Of a stretch of DNA of 64,000 nt, positions 39,838-50,113 are shown piece after piece; the stretch's first letter is position 1, and every line of letters starts with the position of its first letter. A model generated the notes under the pieces. That model had not been told where the DNA came from. It worked only from the letters and a program-made list of their open reading frames with translations, and made no database searches. Position numbers and translations under genes: made by a program. Origin of the DNA: Histomonas meleagridis (lineage: Eukaryota; Parabasalia; Tritrichomonadida; Dientamoebidae). The DNA lies in NCBI GenBank assembly GCA_020186115.1, contig WSYJ01000036.1:682001-746000 (forward strand). Direction: 5' to 3'.

Positions 39838-42803
39838 TTATTTTTTACTTGTTTTTCGTTTATATTTTGCTAGTAATTTGACAATTTCTGTGTTTCCTTT
39901 TTTTGTTGCATGCATAAGAGCCGTTTCTTTTAATTTTAATAAATTCCAAAAATTATCTTAAAATTTTAAATATTTAATATGAAAATCATTTAAATCATTT
40001 TAACATCATTAATATTTATATCAATATTATCATTTTTTAATAGTAATTTAATGACTTTAACATGTTCATTTTCAATTGCTTTTATAAGAGCTGTTTTCAA
40101 ATATTTAAAGAAACTCCAAAAATAATTTGGAAATATAAAAAGATTCATATAAATATTATATAAGAAAAAGCATAAATTTTTGGCATTAATATCAATGCTT
40201 TTTTGTTTAAGTAATATTTGTACTATTTTGAAATGTCCATTAATAGATGCCCAAATAAGTGGAGTAAAATATATTGAAAATACTTTCCAAATTTTCTTTT
40301 AAATCACAAAATTGTTAATTGAAATATTAATTAATCCATTGAAACATCTTTTATATTAATATTAATCCTTTTTTGTTCAAGTAGTATCTGAACTATTTCG
40401 AAATAACCTTTTTCTGATGCCAATATAAGTGATGATTTATTTAATTAATTTAAATATGTAACATTTAATAATATCATTAAAATATTTTTTGAGATTCGTT
40501 ATTATTTAATATAATATCTTGTGAATTAATATCAATTCCTTTTTGTTCTAGAAGATTTTTTACTATTTCAATATATCCTTCTTCTGTTGCACATATTAGT
40601 GATGTTTTAATAATTTAATTTAATTTCCATATTATTTTATGTTATATCAAAACTATATTTGAAATATTTTACATTTTAATTAGACATTTTTCATATTAAT
40701 ATCGATTCCTTCTTGTTCAAGAAGTAATTTAACTATTTCTATATGACCTTTTCCAGATGCAAACATAAGTGCTGTTCTAAATAATTTAAATAATTTCCAA
40801 ATATTATTTTGAAATATAAAATAATTAAAATTAATGTTATATAAAATAAAGAAATATTTTTGGTATTAACAGCAATTCCTTTTTGTTTGAGAAGCATTAC
40901 GATTACATCTGTGTGGCCATTACAAGATGCGAGTGTTAATGCTGTTTCAAATATTTTGAGCATTTATTGAATCAAACTTTGAAATCCAAAATTATTCAAA
41001 TAAATATGAAAGGAAAAGAATAAGTATTAACAGTATTAATATCAATTCCTTTTTGTTCAAGAAGTAATTTAACTATTTCTATATGACCTTTTCCAGATGC
41101 AAACATAAGTGCTGTTTCAAATAATTTATATAATTTTCACATATTCTTTTAAAATATTATAATGATCAAAATTAAAACCAATAAAACATATAAATGTCTT
41201 TAGCATTAATATCAATTCCTTCTTGTTCAAGAAGTAATTTAACGATTTCTGTATGACCACTTGAGGATGCTAAAATAAGTGCCGTAAAAAAATTAAATAA
41301 TTTCCAAATATTATTTTGAAATAAAAAATTATTAAAATAAATTTTAAATAAAACAAATAAATACTTTTAGCATTAATATCAATTCCTTTTTGTTCAAGAA
41401 GTGATTTAACTATTTCTATATAACCTTTTCCAGATGCAAACATAAGTGCTGTCCAAAATAATTTATATAATTTCCAAATATTATTTTGAAATAAGAAATT
41501 ATTAAAATAAATTTCAAATAAAACAAATAAATACTTTTAGTATTAATATCAATTCCTTTTTGTTCAAGAAGTAATTTAACGATTTCTGTATAACCATTTT
41601 CAGATGCTCTAATAAGTGCTGTTTTAAATAATTTATATAATTTTCACATATTCTTTTAAAATATTATAATGATCAAAATTAAAACAAATAAAACATATAA
41701 ATGTCTTTAGTATTAATATCAATTCCTTTTTGTTCAAGAAGTAATTTAACTATTTCTGTATGACCTTTTTCAGATGCTTTCACAAGTGCCGTAAAAAAAT
41801 TAAATAATTTCCAAATATTATTTTGAAATAAAAAATTATTAAAATAAATTTTAAATAAAACAAATAAATGTCTTTAGCATTAATATCAATTCCTTTTTGT
41901 TCAAGAAGTAATTTAACTATTTCTGTATGACCTCTTTCAGATGCTTTCACAAGTGCCGTAAAAAAATTAAATAATTTCCAAATGTTATTTTGAATTTCCA
42001 AATTATAAAAATAAATTTTAATTAAAACAAATAAATGTCTTTAGCATTAATATCAATTCCTTTTTGTTCAAGAAGTAATTTAACTATTTCTATATAACCA
42101 TTTCCAGATGCAAACATAAGTGCTGTCCAAAATAATTTATATAATTTTCACATATTCTTTTAAAATATTAAATTATTAAAATAAATAACATATAAAACAA
42201 ATAAATACTTTTAGCATTAATATCAATTCCTTTTTGTTCAAGAAGTAATTTAACTATTTCTGTATGACCTTTTTCAGATGCTTTCACAAGTGCCGTAAAA
42301 AAATTAAATAATTTCCAAATATTATTTTGAAATAAAAAATTATTAAAATAAATTTTAAATAAAACAAATAAATGTCTTTAGCATTAATATCAATTCCTTT
42401 TTGTTCAAGAAGTGATTTAACTATTTCTATATAACCTTTTCCAGATGCAAACATAAGTGCTGTCCAAAATAATTTATATAATTTCCAAATATTATTTTAA
42501 AATATTAAATTATTAAAATAAATAACATATAAAACAAATAAATACTTTTAGCATTAATATCAATTCCTTTTTGTTCAAGAAGTAATTTAACGATTTCTGT
42601 ATAACCATTTTCAGATGCTCTAATAAGTGCTGTTTTAAATAATTATAATAATTTCCAAATATTATTTTGAATTTCCAAATTATTAAAACAAGCATTAAGT
42701 TTAAAAATTAAATATTTTTTGTATTAATATCAATCCCTTTTTGTTTAAGTAGTAATTTAACTAATTCATTTTTACCATTTTCTATTGCAAACATTAATGC
42801 TGT
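39838..42803 (-). repeat. Array of 18 ankyrin modules separated by AT-rich spacers (3' part of gene starting at 44077)
   Basis: Modules of exactly 87 nt (29 codons, T-A-L...NAK), upper ends at 42803, 42633, 42463, 42296, 42126, 41959, 41792, 41622, 41452, 41285, 41115, 40945, 40775, 40605, 40435, 40265, 40094, 39924. The last is terminal, ending LLAKYKRKTSKK and TAA at 39838. No module has an internal stop. Spacers (including the one before the first module) are 83 nt (12 times), 80 nt (5) or 84 nt (1), so nearly all leave remainder 2 and each module is out of frame with the previous one. Spacers share TTTCAAAATAATATTTGG and GGAAATTATTTAAATTATTT just before the next module. Period about 170 bp. 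Splicing with unconventional signals, or a decayed array, are both possible. Confidence 0.85.
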
Positions 42804-42850
42804 TCCAAAAAATTTAAAGAATTTTCAAATAATATTTTTATATAAATCAT

Positions 42851-44077
42851 TTACATAAACATTGAATGAAAGAAATATATAGTTTTCTGATTAATATCAA
42901 AAATATTTTCAGTAATTAAGTAATTAAAAAGTTCTTTATTATTATAAATGGATGAAATATCGTAAATATTTAATGGAAATGAATTTATTTTCAGGAAATA
43001 TTGTAGAATGAATATATTTCCTGTTTCCAATGAAGTAGTGATTAAAAATTTAATGATATTCATTCCATTTTTTATCAAAAATAGAAGAATTTCATAGTTA
43101 TGATATATAATGCAAAACCTTCCTAAGTCTTCCAAATTATTAATTTTTTCACTTTTGTTTTCATAAAGATAAAAAAATATATCATTTTTGTGAAATTTTA
43201 TTGATATTTCATATGAGCCTCTAAATGATGAATGATTTTGTTCACATAAATGAATGATTTCTTCATTTCCACCTGCAATTGCATATTTGCCTATATATTT
43301 TGTTTTAGCACCATTTATAAGTAAATATTTAAAACATTTAACTGATGAAAAAAATGCTGCATAATAAATCAATGAAACTTCTTCATTAATAAAAGAACAT
43401 CTTTCATAAAGTGATGGTTCGATTTTTTGATTAATGTTAAAATCACTTTGCGATGTTATTTCTTGAAGTTTTTCAATTTCATCATTTCGAATTATTTTTG
43501 CAATTTCATTTGGATTATGTCCTTCTTCAATGAATTGTTTATGAAGCTTAAAATCATTTTGTGAAAGTTTTTCATAATTATTTATAATTTCATTTTGAAA
43601 ATTGGATTTTGTTTGACATATTTCTTCTTTTGGAATGCATTGAAGAAAATATAATGAGTTTTTAATTACAGACATTTTTTCTTTAATTAACTTATTTTCA
43701 AGTAATTTATAAAGAATATAATAAGATTCTTGTGTTTCAGTACAAATTAGAAAATATTCAAAAATATTTATAATTTTATTTTTTGTTTCTTTATTTTCTT
43801 CTTTTTTGATTTGAAATTGTCTTAAAAATTCACAAATTATGTTAATATTATAATTTCCTGATATATAATATACATATATCATTTGACATATCAAAAGTTT
43901 AAATGAAAAAGGAAACTGATTATTTTCGAATACTAATATTGATTCAACTGTTTTTGAAATATTATTTTCATTCACTTCAAAAATAAGCTTTTCGATTTGC
44001 TGTAATACTTCTATAGTAACTTCCGTTTTATCAATTCCTTTGGTTTGAACTTTCTCGTGTGAAATATTTCCTCCCAA
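42851..44077 (-). CDS. Ankyrin-repeat protein (DUF3447-type), 5' open frame of modular gene
   Basis: A 408-codon frame starting MGGNISHEKVQTK. The N-terminal ~190 residues form the helical domain shared by this family; then QFIEEGHNPNEIAKI, IRNDEIEKLQEI, LIYYAAFFSSVKCFKYLLING and HLCEQNHSSF. The last in-frame ankyrin text is LFNYLITENIFDINQK (to 42884); the remaining ten codons run into an 80-nt spacer before module 1 at 42803. No frameshift is visible in this part, so the gene looks intact up to the array. The Gly2-Gly-Asn-Ile-Ser start also fits an N-myristoylation site. Confidence 0.8.
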   Translation of the reverse strand: MGGNISHEKVQTKGIDKTEVTIEVLQQIEKLIFEVNENNISKTVESILVFENNQFPFSFKLLICQMIYVYYISGNYNINIICEFLRQFQIKKEENKETKNKIINIFEYFLICTETQESYYILYKLLENKLIKEKMSVIKNSLYFLQCIPKEEICQTKSNFQNEIINNYEKLSQNDFKLHKQFIEEGHNPNEIAKIIRNDEIEKLQEITSQSDFNINQKIEPSLYERCSFINEEVSLIYYAAFFSSVKCFKYLLINGAKTKYIGKYAIAGGNEEIIHLCEQNHSSFRGSYEISIKFHKNDIFFYLYENKSEKINNLEDLGRFCIIYHNYEILLFLIKNGMNIIKFLITTSLETGNIFILQYFLKINSFPLNIYDISSIYNNKELFNYLITENIFDINQKTIYFFHSMFM

Positions 44078-45037
44078 TGTTAAAAATCCTAATAAACGGT
44101 TAGTAGAGAAAATTTGAGTTCATGTGAAATATGCTTCGTAAAACTCAGAAAATTATCTTCAAATCCCTTAACATGTTGAAACTGAAAATGACACAAAAAA
44201 GTTCTTTTGGTAACCAAATTTTCTTTATTTTTTTTTTATAAAGTCAAAAAATAAATTTTATTAAAAAAAGAACATTATCGCATATCGAAGAAGACTTAAT
44301 ATCCTTAACTAACACTAAAGCAGTAGTTCAAAGAAATTAAATTCCTCTTCAATTTTTCTCCTTTTCTGGAAGTATTGTGTTTACCCTTCTCAAGCTCGCT
44401 ATTTTTTTCTTGATAAATTTTTTTTGTAAAGTATTAAAATTTGATAACTCATTCAAATCTTGTGTATATGACCTCGAATAAAATTAAAAAAGTCGTTTTT
44501 TTATTAATAAAAAAATAAATCAGAATTTCAAATGAATAAGAGAGATTCAACTCAAATTTAGATATTGTTTCTAGAAATTGATTTTGAATAAAACTGATAA
44601 GAATATCTAGCATTAATATTAATTGTTCTGGGCCGATAAGCTAATAAATCGAAAACTTATATAAATTCTAAATATGAACCAATTGTCATATCATTAAAAA
44701 ATTCGAATCAATTTTGGGTTCTACAACCTATGAAAAACCATAAGATGAAAGAAATAAAGTACGATATGTTTTTTATGACTAAAAAATATTCTTATATTTA
44801 TCTAGAAAAATAGAATTTATATATATTTCGTTTACTTTACTGGATGCTTGCTTCCTGTTCGTTATAAAAATTTTATTTGTAAATTTAAATAAATTTTTAA
44901 CATATTCCTATCCAGCTTTTAAAAATTTTACAAATCCATTTTACAAATTAACAATCACTCAAATTTAATACTTAGCACACAACAAATAACAAAATTAAGA
45001 ATAAACACTAAATGTACTTTATTTTATAATCTATAGA
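44078..45037. other. AT-rich intergenic region
   Basis: Almost 1 kb without a supported gene. CTAACACTAAAGCAG near 44311 vaguely recalls the trichomonad intron 3' motif ACTAACACACAG but has no matching 5' site nearby. Confidence 0.45.
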
Positions 45038-46756
45038 TTACATCCATTGATCATCGTCTTCCTTTGCCATTTCTCCAATGGTTTTTAACATTTCATGTTG
45101 TTCTTGTTGCTTATGTATATCGGAGCCAAATGAGTCACTCAGTCTTTCGTTCATTCCCGAGTATGAATTATCTTTTTTACCTATTCTAAACAACCAAATT
45201 ATAACTCCAACAATAATCAAAACAATTGCTATTGATCCACATATTATACCGATGAGCACTCCTTTGTTATCCAAAACAGGTACATCATTCGTGTAATACA
45301 AAGACGGAAATACAATTGTGTAATAGCCTGAATAAAAGCTAATGATCGTCGTCATGCGAATGACCGAATACTCATAAAATATGAAGGTCGAACCTGACAA
45401 ATGCTGAGAGCGGAAGATTTGTGTAAGTGAACTTATGTCGGATGAATAGATAGTGAGAATGTATGAAAAACTGAGCGAAGCACCAAATTGAAATGATGAA
45501 GTGAATGAATTGGACTCCGTGAACGAGTTTGATTGAGAAAATGTATTCGAATCCGAAAATGTATTTGATTGTGAATAAGTGTTTGATCTGGAAAACGTAT
45601 TTGAATGTGAATACGTGTTCGACTGCGTATATGTATTTGATTGCGTATATGTATTTGATTGAGAAAATGTATTCGATTGTGAAAATGTATTCGTAGAGAA
45701 ATTAAGTCGAATGCTAATGGCTTTTCCTATGTTATCTGCTTTGTCAACAGGAGCAACATGAAGATATCTTTGATAAACAATATCTTCTGTAGTAAATTTA
45801 ATAGTATTATTATATGCTATGTTTACCATAGTTTCTACATCACATTTAGAATTTTCGTTAATTAGATATTTATAACATTTGATTCCCGTAGTAACATTAA
45901 CATCAGCTTCTGAATTATCAATTTCTTTGCCTTCACTATTATATGATGCAACTTTAAATGTGTATAACGTTCCAACATCATATGCTTCAATTATTGCTAA
46001 ATAATTAATTGGATCTATTGTTATATTGATAATTTCTGGATTTGCTTTGTCAATCGAATAGTGATGTTCTTCATACTCGTGTTCACTGGTCCTTTGCTTA
46101 AGATAAAATATAGTGTTAGCAAGGACTTTCCTTTCAAATTCTGTTGCGTTACATTCGCTGTGTCCTGTTTGGATCATTGCTGTGTTTCCATACGTCGTAA
46201 GATAAAAATTCTCTGTTTCAGATATTTGAGTGGTACTATCGGAAAACGAATACCAAATATCTCCAGCGGCATTTTGCTTCGCTGTATGAGACCAGTAAAT
46301 TTGTTGCTTCTGACTTGTATTAAGATCCCACGGGTAGTTTAAGATGAGACCTTGTTTGTGAACTTCAACTTCAGAAGACTTCGCACCTTCATAACTTCCT
46401 TCTTTTTGGTGGATACCAATTCCAAACAAATCTCTGATGGCGGTTAAGCCGATTGGCTTATCATCATTATCATCATCAAGGAATTCTAAAATGATTGAAT
46501 CGTGACCAGCAAGAAAGCCATATCCATTTTTGATATATTTTTCTACAATGCCTTTTGATTTTTCTGTTGATAGAGAAAAACCTCCGCTATAATCCCAAAA
46601 TCCGAAAACAACAACATCAAATTGATAAATAAAATTTTCTTCTGACGTTTCAAATTCATCAATTGAGTTTAATGTTACATCAATAATTTGCTCTTTCAAC
46701 TCGGGATCAATACCCAAGGGGTCCGAGTTAATTGATTCAATGAATCCACCTTCCAT
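45038..46756 (-). CDS. Surface membrane protein with Ser-Asn-Thr repeats, main frame (frameshifted)
   Basis: A 572-codon frame, C-terminal part of a larger protein. Residues ~30-215 resemble a DUF5057/ThuA-like domain (FDVVVFGFWDYSGGFSLS, GYGFLAGHDSII, YGNTAMIQTGHS). Beta-rich domains with several Cys follow. A stalk at ~365-425 is built of 6-residue units SNT[FY]SQ/TQ, about twelve in a row. One membrane span (GIICGSIAIVLIIVGVIIW) and a 50-residue acidic tail follow. The first Met here is internal: an upstream frame (46696-47106) supplies the signal peptide. A one-base change in the A5/T5 run at 46763-46767 would join them. Confidence 0.75.
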   Translation of the reverse strand: MEGGFIESINSDPLGIDPELKEQIIDVTLNSIDEFETSEENFIYQFDVVVFGFWDYSGGFSLSTEKSKGIVEKYIKNGYGFLAGHDSIILEFLDDDNDDKPIGLTAIRDLFGIGIHQKEGSYEGAKSSEVEVHKQGLILNYPWDLNTSQKQQIYWSHTAKQNAAGDIWYSFSDSTTQISETENFYLTTYGNTAMIQTGHSECNATEFERKVLANTIFYLKQRTSEHEYEEHHYSIDKANPEIINITIDPINYLAIIEAYDVGTLYTFKVASYNSEGKEIDNSEADVNVTTGIKCYKYLINENSKCDVETMVNIAYNNTIKFTTEDIVYQRYLHVAPVDKADNIGKAISIRLNFSTNTFSQSNTFSQSNTYTQSNTYTQSNTYSHSNTFSRSNTYSQSNTFSDSNTFSQSNSFTESNSFTSSFQFGASLSFSYILTIYSSDISSLTQIFRSQHLSGSTFIFYEYSVIRMTTIISFYSGYYTIVFPSLYYTNDVPVLDNKGVLIGIICGSIAIVLIIVGVIIWLFRIGKKDNSYSGMNERLSDSFGSDIHKQQEQHEMLKTIGEMAKEDDDQWM

Positions 46757-47106
46757 CCATACTTTTTAATGAAGCTGATTTTTGGATATATGTGTTGCAT
46801 TTGATCTTTATGAAATCTCATTGTAACATTATTAATTTTAACTGCTTCATCTAACTGCACATTCGCACCAAGTTTATTTTCTGATGGATAAATATTTAAA
46901 ACTTTTATGGCTGTCCCAATCTTGTGCGTGCTGAGTGGTTCCCACTGATTGTCTTTCGTTTTCAAAAATATTTTATAATGAACATCTTTTTCATTATCTT
47001 CCCAATTGAGATAAGCACCGCCTTTCCCATTTGCAAATGTGTCATTAGAATATGCGTATAGCTGTAATTCTTTGGAAAATGTAAGGAAAAAGCAGGAAAT
47101 AAACAT
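46696..47106 (-). CDS. N-terminal part of the frameshifted surface protein
   Basis: A 136-codon frame starting MFISCFFLTFSKELQLYAYS, a plausible signal peptide followed by a beta-rich domain (GAYLNWEDNEKDVHYKIFLK, KIGTAIKVLNIYPSENKLG). It overlaps the main frame by 61 bases in another phase; the text after FIKKYG is out-of-frame and not meaningful. Together with 45038-46756 it makes one protein of about 680 residues. Confidence 0.7.
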   Translation of the reverse strand: MFISCFFLTFSKELQLYAYSNDTFANGKGGAYLNWEDNEKDVHYKIFLKTKDNQWEPLSTHKIGTAIKVLNIYPSENKLGANVQLDEAVKINNVTMRFHKDQMQHIYPKISFIKKYGWKVDSLNQLTRTPWVLIPS

Positions 47107-47689
47107 TTTTTGTTTAAGTGAGGCTATCTAAAACTTTTTGATATGCTTACTGTTCAGCCCTCAAAACTGGAAGGACTTTTACATTTACAACCTATCAATT
47201 TTGTGAATATATCATTTTACATCATATTCAAACCTTGAACCGATGCCGTTAAAAAACCGAAATAAGAACTGCCAAGCAAGTTGAACCATTGGTAAAGCAA
47301 ATTTTTGAAAGGGATTTCTTGTTGACATGACAAAATGGTTCCTTCCCAAAATTTTTATCATTTAGTTGAAACCATCTCCTACACATAAGATAACGGCTTT
47401 TTACAGGAAAGGCATCCCATTATTGTTTTTTTGGCTCGATTTTTACTTCAACCAGTAGGAGGTAGTCACTTTTTGCTACTTCTGGTACCAAACCCCCTTG
47501 ATCTATCGGTATGGTTTTTGTAGCATCTGAATGCCCAAGGTAAAATACTTAAAATGGTAAGCACTATTTGGTTAAATCATTTGAGTCAAATGATTTACTA
47601 CAAAATAAAACGCATTGTATTTAAATCAGAATTTCTTGAAATGGAAGCATTTACAAAAAAGTGGCAGCATTGGCAACCGTTTAGTTTAT
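47107..47689. other. Intergenic region, possible decayed fragment
   Basis: Divergent promoter region. A somewhat GC-richer patch (47400-47540) reads IDQGGLVPEVAKSDYLLLVE on the minus strand between stops, possibly a coding relic; not recognised. Confidence 0.35.
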
Positions 47690-48799
47690 ATGAGCTTCGC
47701 TGATTCGACATCGCAGATTCCAATTCAGGAATTTCCTTGCTTTTTGGTTCAAAAAGTATCTCACAATGGAAGCTTGATTTTATTTACAGAGAACTTACTT
47801 TTTAGATATTCTGATGGAGAAGAATGTCCTGAGTCAAAAATACCATATTCTGAAATAACAGACATCAAGATTGAAGCGTATCTTGCAAACACAGTTCAAA
47901 ACCTTGAAATTCATACACAAAAGAAAACATTAGTTTTTTCAGCTCTCCAAGAAGCTCAACAAGTTAAGGAATACATCAACCTACTCAAAGACCAAAAAAC
48001 TCGCCAATCAACAACTTATGGATTTTCATTACTTGGTCAAAAAACAGTGAAATACGAGGAACTCCAAAATCCAAATCTTTTATGTTCATTCAAAATCCCA
48101 GCACCTTTTGAAAAGGTAATGCAATACATATGTACAAAAGAATCTTTTCAAAAACTATACGAAGGAACAGGTGATGAAGACGTTGTAATTAGTGATTGGA
48201 CACAATATCCGACACACGATGAAAGAACATTTACATACAAAAAACTTGTTTCTGTTCCTGTTATTGGGCAAAGCCTTATTCTTGTATCAGAAGTTCATAA
48301 ACTTTTTCATTTTGAAGATAGGGATATTATTTGTACATTTTCAGATTTAGGTGCTACACCTTATTCTGCTTACTTTGATCCTCTTGTACAAATGATTTAT
48401 ATCAATAATGGAGATTCTGTTGAATTCATTTTGTATTACGAGATTGTTTGGAGCGAATCTGTTTTTGTCAAGAGCATCATTGAAAGCAAAACGATTGCTG
48501 AGTTTAATGTTCTTTACAATTGCTGGTACAAACAAATTGTTAAGGATGTTTGCGGAAAAGACATTGAGCAGCTCAACGCCGATACAAAACCGTCAGATCA
48601 GGGCACCCCAGCGCCATCAAAGAATAAATTCCAAAAATACAGAAGATATTATAAGATAACAATCATAATTTTATCATTGATGGTAATTTTTGCGTTGTTA
48701 AGATACAATTGGCCAGAAGATGGATTGAAATGGAATGCAAAGAATATTTACAAAATTTTGGTTGGATTATGTTTTGTTTATGTGATGGTTTACTACTAA
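47690..48799 (+). CDS. GRAM and VASt-domain membrane protein (Lam/GRAMD1-like)
   Basis: About 369 residues from MSFADSTSQIP. A GRAM/PH-like domain at ~10-105 (HNGSLILFTENLLFRYSDG, YSEITDIKIEAYLANTVQN), then a START-like VASt domain at ~130-290 (CSFKIPAPFEKVMQYICTKES, EEVHKLFHFEDRD-like VSEVHKLFHFEDRDIICTF), then C-terminal membrane spans. This is the layout of GRAMD1/Lam proteins, which are ER-anchored and move sterol at contact sites with the plasma membrane. In place of one C-terminal anchor there are two short hydrophobic segments. A longer start at 47615 is possible but unsupported. Confidence 0.8.
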   Translation: MSFADSTSQIPIQEFPCFLVQKVSHNGSLILFTENLLFRYSDGEECPESKIPYSEITDIKIEAYLANTVQNLEIHTQKKTLVFSALQEAQQVKEYINLLKDQKTRQSTTYGFSLLGQKTVKYEELQNPNLLCSFKIPAPFEKVMQYICTKESFQKLYEGTGDEDVVISDWTQYPTHDERTFTYKKLVSVPVIGQSLILVSEVHKLFHFEDRDIICTFSDLGATPYSAYFDPLVQMIYINNGDSVEFILYYEIVWSESVFVKSIIESKTIAEFNVLYNCWYKQIVKDVCGKDIEQLNADTKPSDQGTPAPSKNKFQKYRRYYKITIIILSLMVIFALLRYNWPEDGLKWNAKNIYKILVGLCFVYVMVYY

Positions 48800-49046
48800 T
48801 GAAGAATATTTATTTGTCTAAATAAAAGATATACTGTGTGCATTCTTATAAAATATTTATAAATCATTTATTCTTAAATTATCCTCGGATTGATATATCA
48901 AATGTAATTTTTTTTAATGATAAAAATTTGTATATAATAGATTCATTAAAGTTTTATTTTGATTATTTCTTATTGTTAAATCCCAACTGCTAAAATAAAT
49001 TCAATTAAAAATAATAAAGTTATATCATACTCAACCAATTAGAAAA

Positions 49047-49119
49047 ACACCTATAGCATAATGGATAATGCGCCTCCCTTCTAAGGAGGAGACTCTGGGT
49101 TCGAGTCCCCGTAGGTGTG
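49047..49119 (+). tRNA. tRNA-Arg (anticodon TCT)
   Basis: 73 nt folding as a full cloverleaf: acceptor ACACCTA/TAGGTGT (7 pairs), D-arm GCAT/ATGC, anticodon stem CCTCC/GGAGG with loop CTTCTAA (anticodon TCT, reading AGA), variable loop AGACT, T-loop TTCGAGT, discriminator G. The T-stem CTGGG/CCCCG has one mismatch. The B box GGTTCGAGTCC is intact. No intron, no encoded CCA. Confidence 0.96.
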
Positions 49120-49134
49120 TTTTTTGTTTTTTTA
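49120..49134 (+). terminator. Pol III terminator of tRNA-Arg
   Basis: Six Ts directly after the discriminator base, then G and another run of Ts. Confidence 0.85.
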
Positions 49135-49213
49135 AATGTTTGGAGGTTAAACAAACAGATGCAATCCTTTATGCCAATTTAAAAAGTTAAAAATAGGGAA
49201 ATTACCTTTTTAG

Positions 49214-49657
49214 TTAAATTGCGTATTTAGCTGTCCATTCGCGGGCGGTCTTTTCGAATTCTTTTGGATCTTTTTGGTATTGAGCACCAATTGAAGCAAC
49301 AAGAGGTGTTTCCCAATTTGGTTCCTTAAGCAAGCAGTATATGAACTCGATAGCATGCTTTAATGTATAATTTGATTTCCATTCGCTCTTTAATTGATCA
49401 AGGCAAATTTTTCCTTCTTCGTTGATGTTAGGGTGATAGATCTTTGTTTCGAACTTAATTGAAGGTGGGGATGATGGGTATTGAGATGGGATTGTCATGA
49501 TTAAGAAGAAAATTCCATCTTCATATGGTGTTCCTTCAGGTGGACTAAGAGTAACTCTAAGTCTAGAAATGTCATCATCGATTGGGTCAATTGTAAATTT
49601 CAAGTCATCGTCTTCGCTATATTGAATGAGCTCGCGTTGAACAGCTATGTTCATCAA
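49214..49657 (-). CDS. Ubiquitin-conjugating enzyme E2 (UBE2D/UBE2N class)
   Basis: A 147-residue UBC fold. HPN at 75-77 precedes the catalytic Cys85 in GKICLDQLKSEW; the tail AREWTAKYA resembles UBE2D and UBE2N. Family-typical length. E2s transfer ubiquitin from E1 to substrate with an E3. Which linkage it makes cannot be told; an UEV partner would be needed for Ubc13-type chains. Start is either of the two adjacent Met codons. Confidence 0.95.
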   Translation of the reverse strand: MMNIAVQRELIQYSEDDDLKFTIDPIDDDISRLRVTLSPPEGTPYEDGIFFLIMTIPSQYPSSPPSIKFETKIYHPNINEEGKICLDQLKSEWKSNYTLKHAIEFIYCLLKEPNWETPLVASIGAQYQKDPKEFEKTAREWTAKYAI

Positions 49658-50113
49658 TAATTATAAATAGCCGACCAACTCAATTTTCGTGTCACTTTTA
49701 TTGTTTGGCAAAAACGTCACAAGTTTTGAATTAAATAAATTAATTTCTGAAACTTTTCAATAGAGAGATATCGGTGACTAATGGGCAAATATTGGATTTT
49801 TTCGAATATCTTTTCCTAAAAAGATCACACAACACAGCGTTCATAATACTACGAAAGGCGTTCAATATACTGATATCAAATTAAAATAATTTCCAAAAAA
49901 AAATTAGCAAATTAATATTTAATTTTTGGATATTTCAAGACCACACTTCTTAGGATAGCTATCAAAAAAAAATACTCTTTATATAAAAAGATCAAAACTA
50001 CTCAAATCAGGTAGAAAGAAGTAATTCTAGTTTTAAGATAAATAAACATCTGAAAATTTGAACGTTGTTATCACTATGCGAGAACGTTAAATCGTTGGAA
50101 AACAAATTTTAGG
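49658..50113. other. Intergenic region between divergent genes
   Basis: 456 bases, AT-rich, no gene. AGAACGTTAAATCG near 50080 may be part of the phosphatase promoter. Confidence 0.45.

Noticed and set aside
39838-42803. CRISPR-like or satellite array (period ~170 bp)
   Set aside because: The repeating unit encodes ankyrin residues and follows a gene 5' end; variable and constant parts do not follow a repeat-spacer pattern of CRISPR, and the genome is eukaryotic.
40095-42883. Ordinary GT-AG spliceosomal introns in the ankyrin array
   Set aside because: No invariant GT at the module end (GACATT, AGTATT, GGTATT, GATGTT all occur), and the module starts vary (ACAG, ACGG, ACACC, ACTCC), so AG is not constant. 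The known trichomonad motif ACTAACACACAG is absent. Splicing remains possible only with unconventional signals.
40095-42883. Programmed -1 frameshifting at T-TTA-AAA inside spacers
   Set aside because: Some spacers contain this heptamer in the right phase and a -1 shift would restore frame, but others lack it and carry in-frame stops before the next module, so it cannot explain the whole array.
44305-44325. Trichomonad intron 3' end (CTAACACTAAAGCAG)
   Set aside because: Not ACTAACACACAG, no GTATGT-type donor in range, and no exons on either side.
47400-47540. Transposon remnant before the GRAM/VASt gene
   Set aside because: Slightly GC-richer and partly open on the minus strand, but no transposase motif or terminal repeats could be seen.
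49800-50100. Additional tRNA or small RNA gene upstream of the phosphatase
   Set aside because: No A/B box or cloverleaf can be drawn; AT-rich without stable stems.
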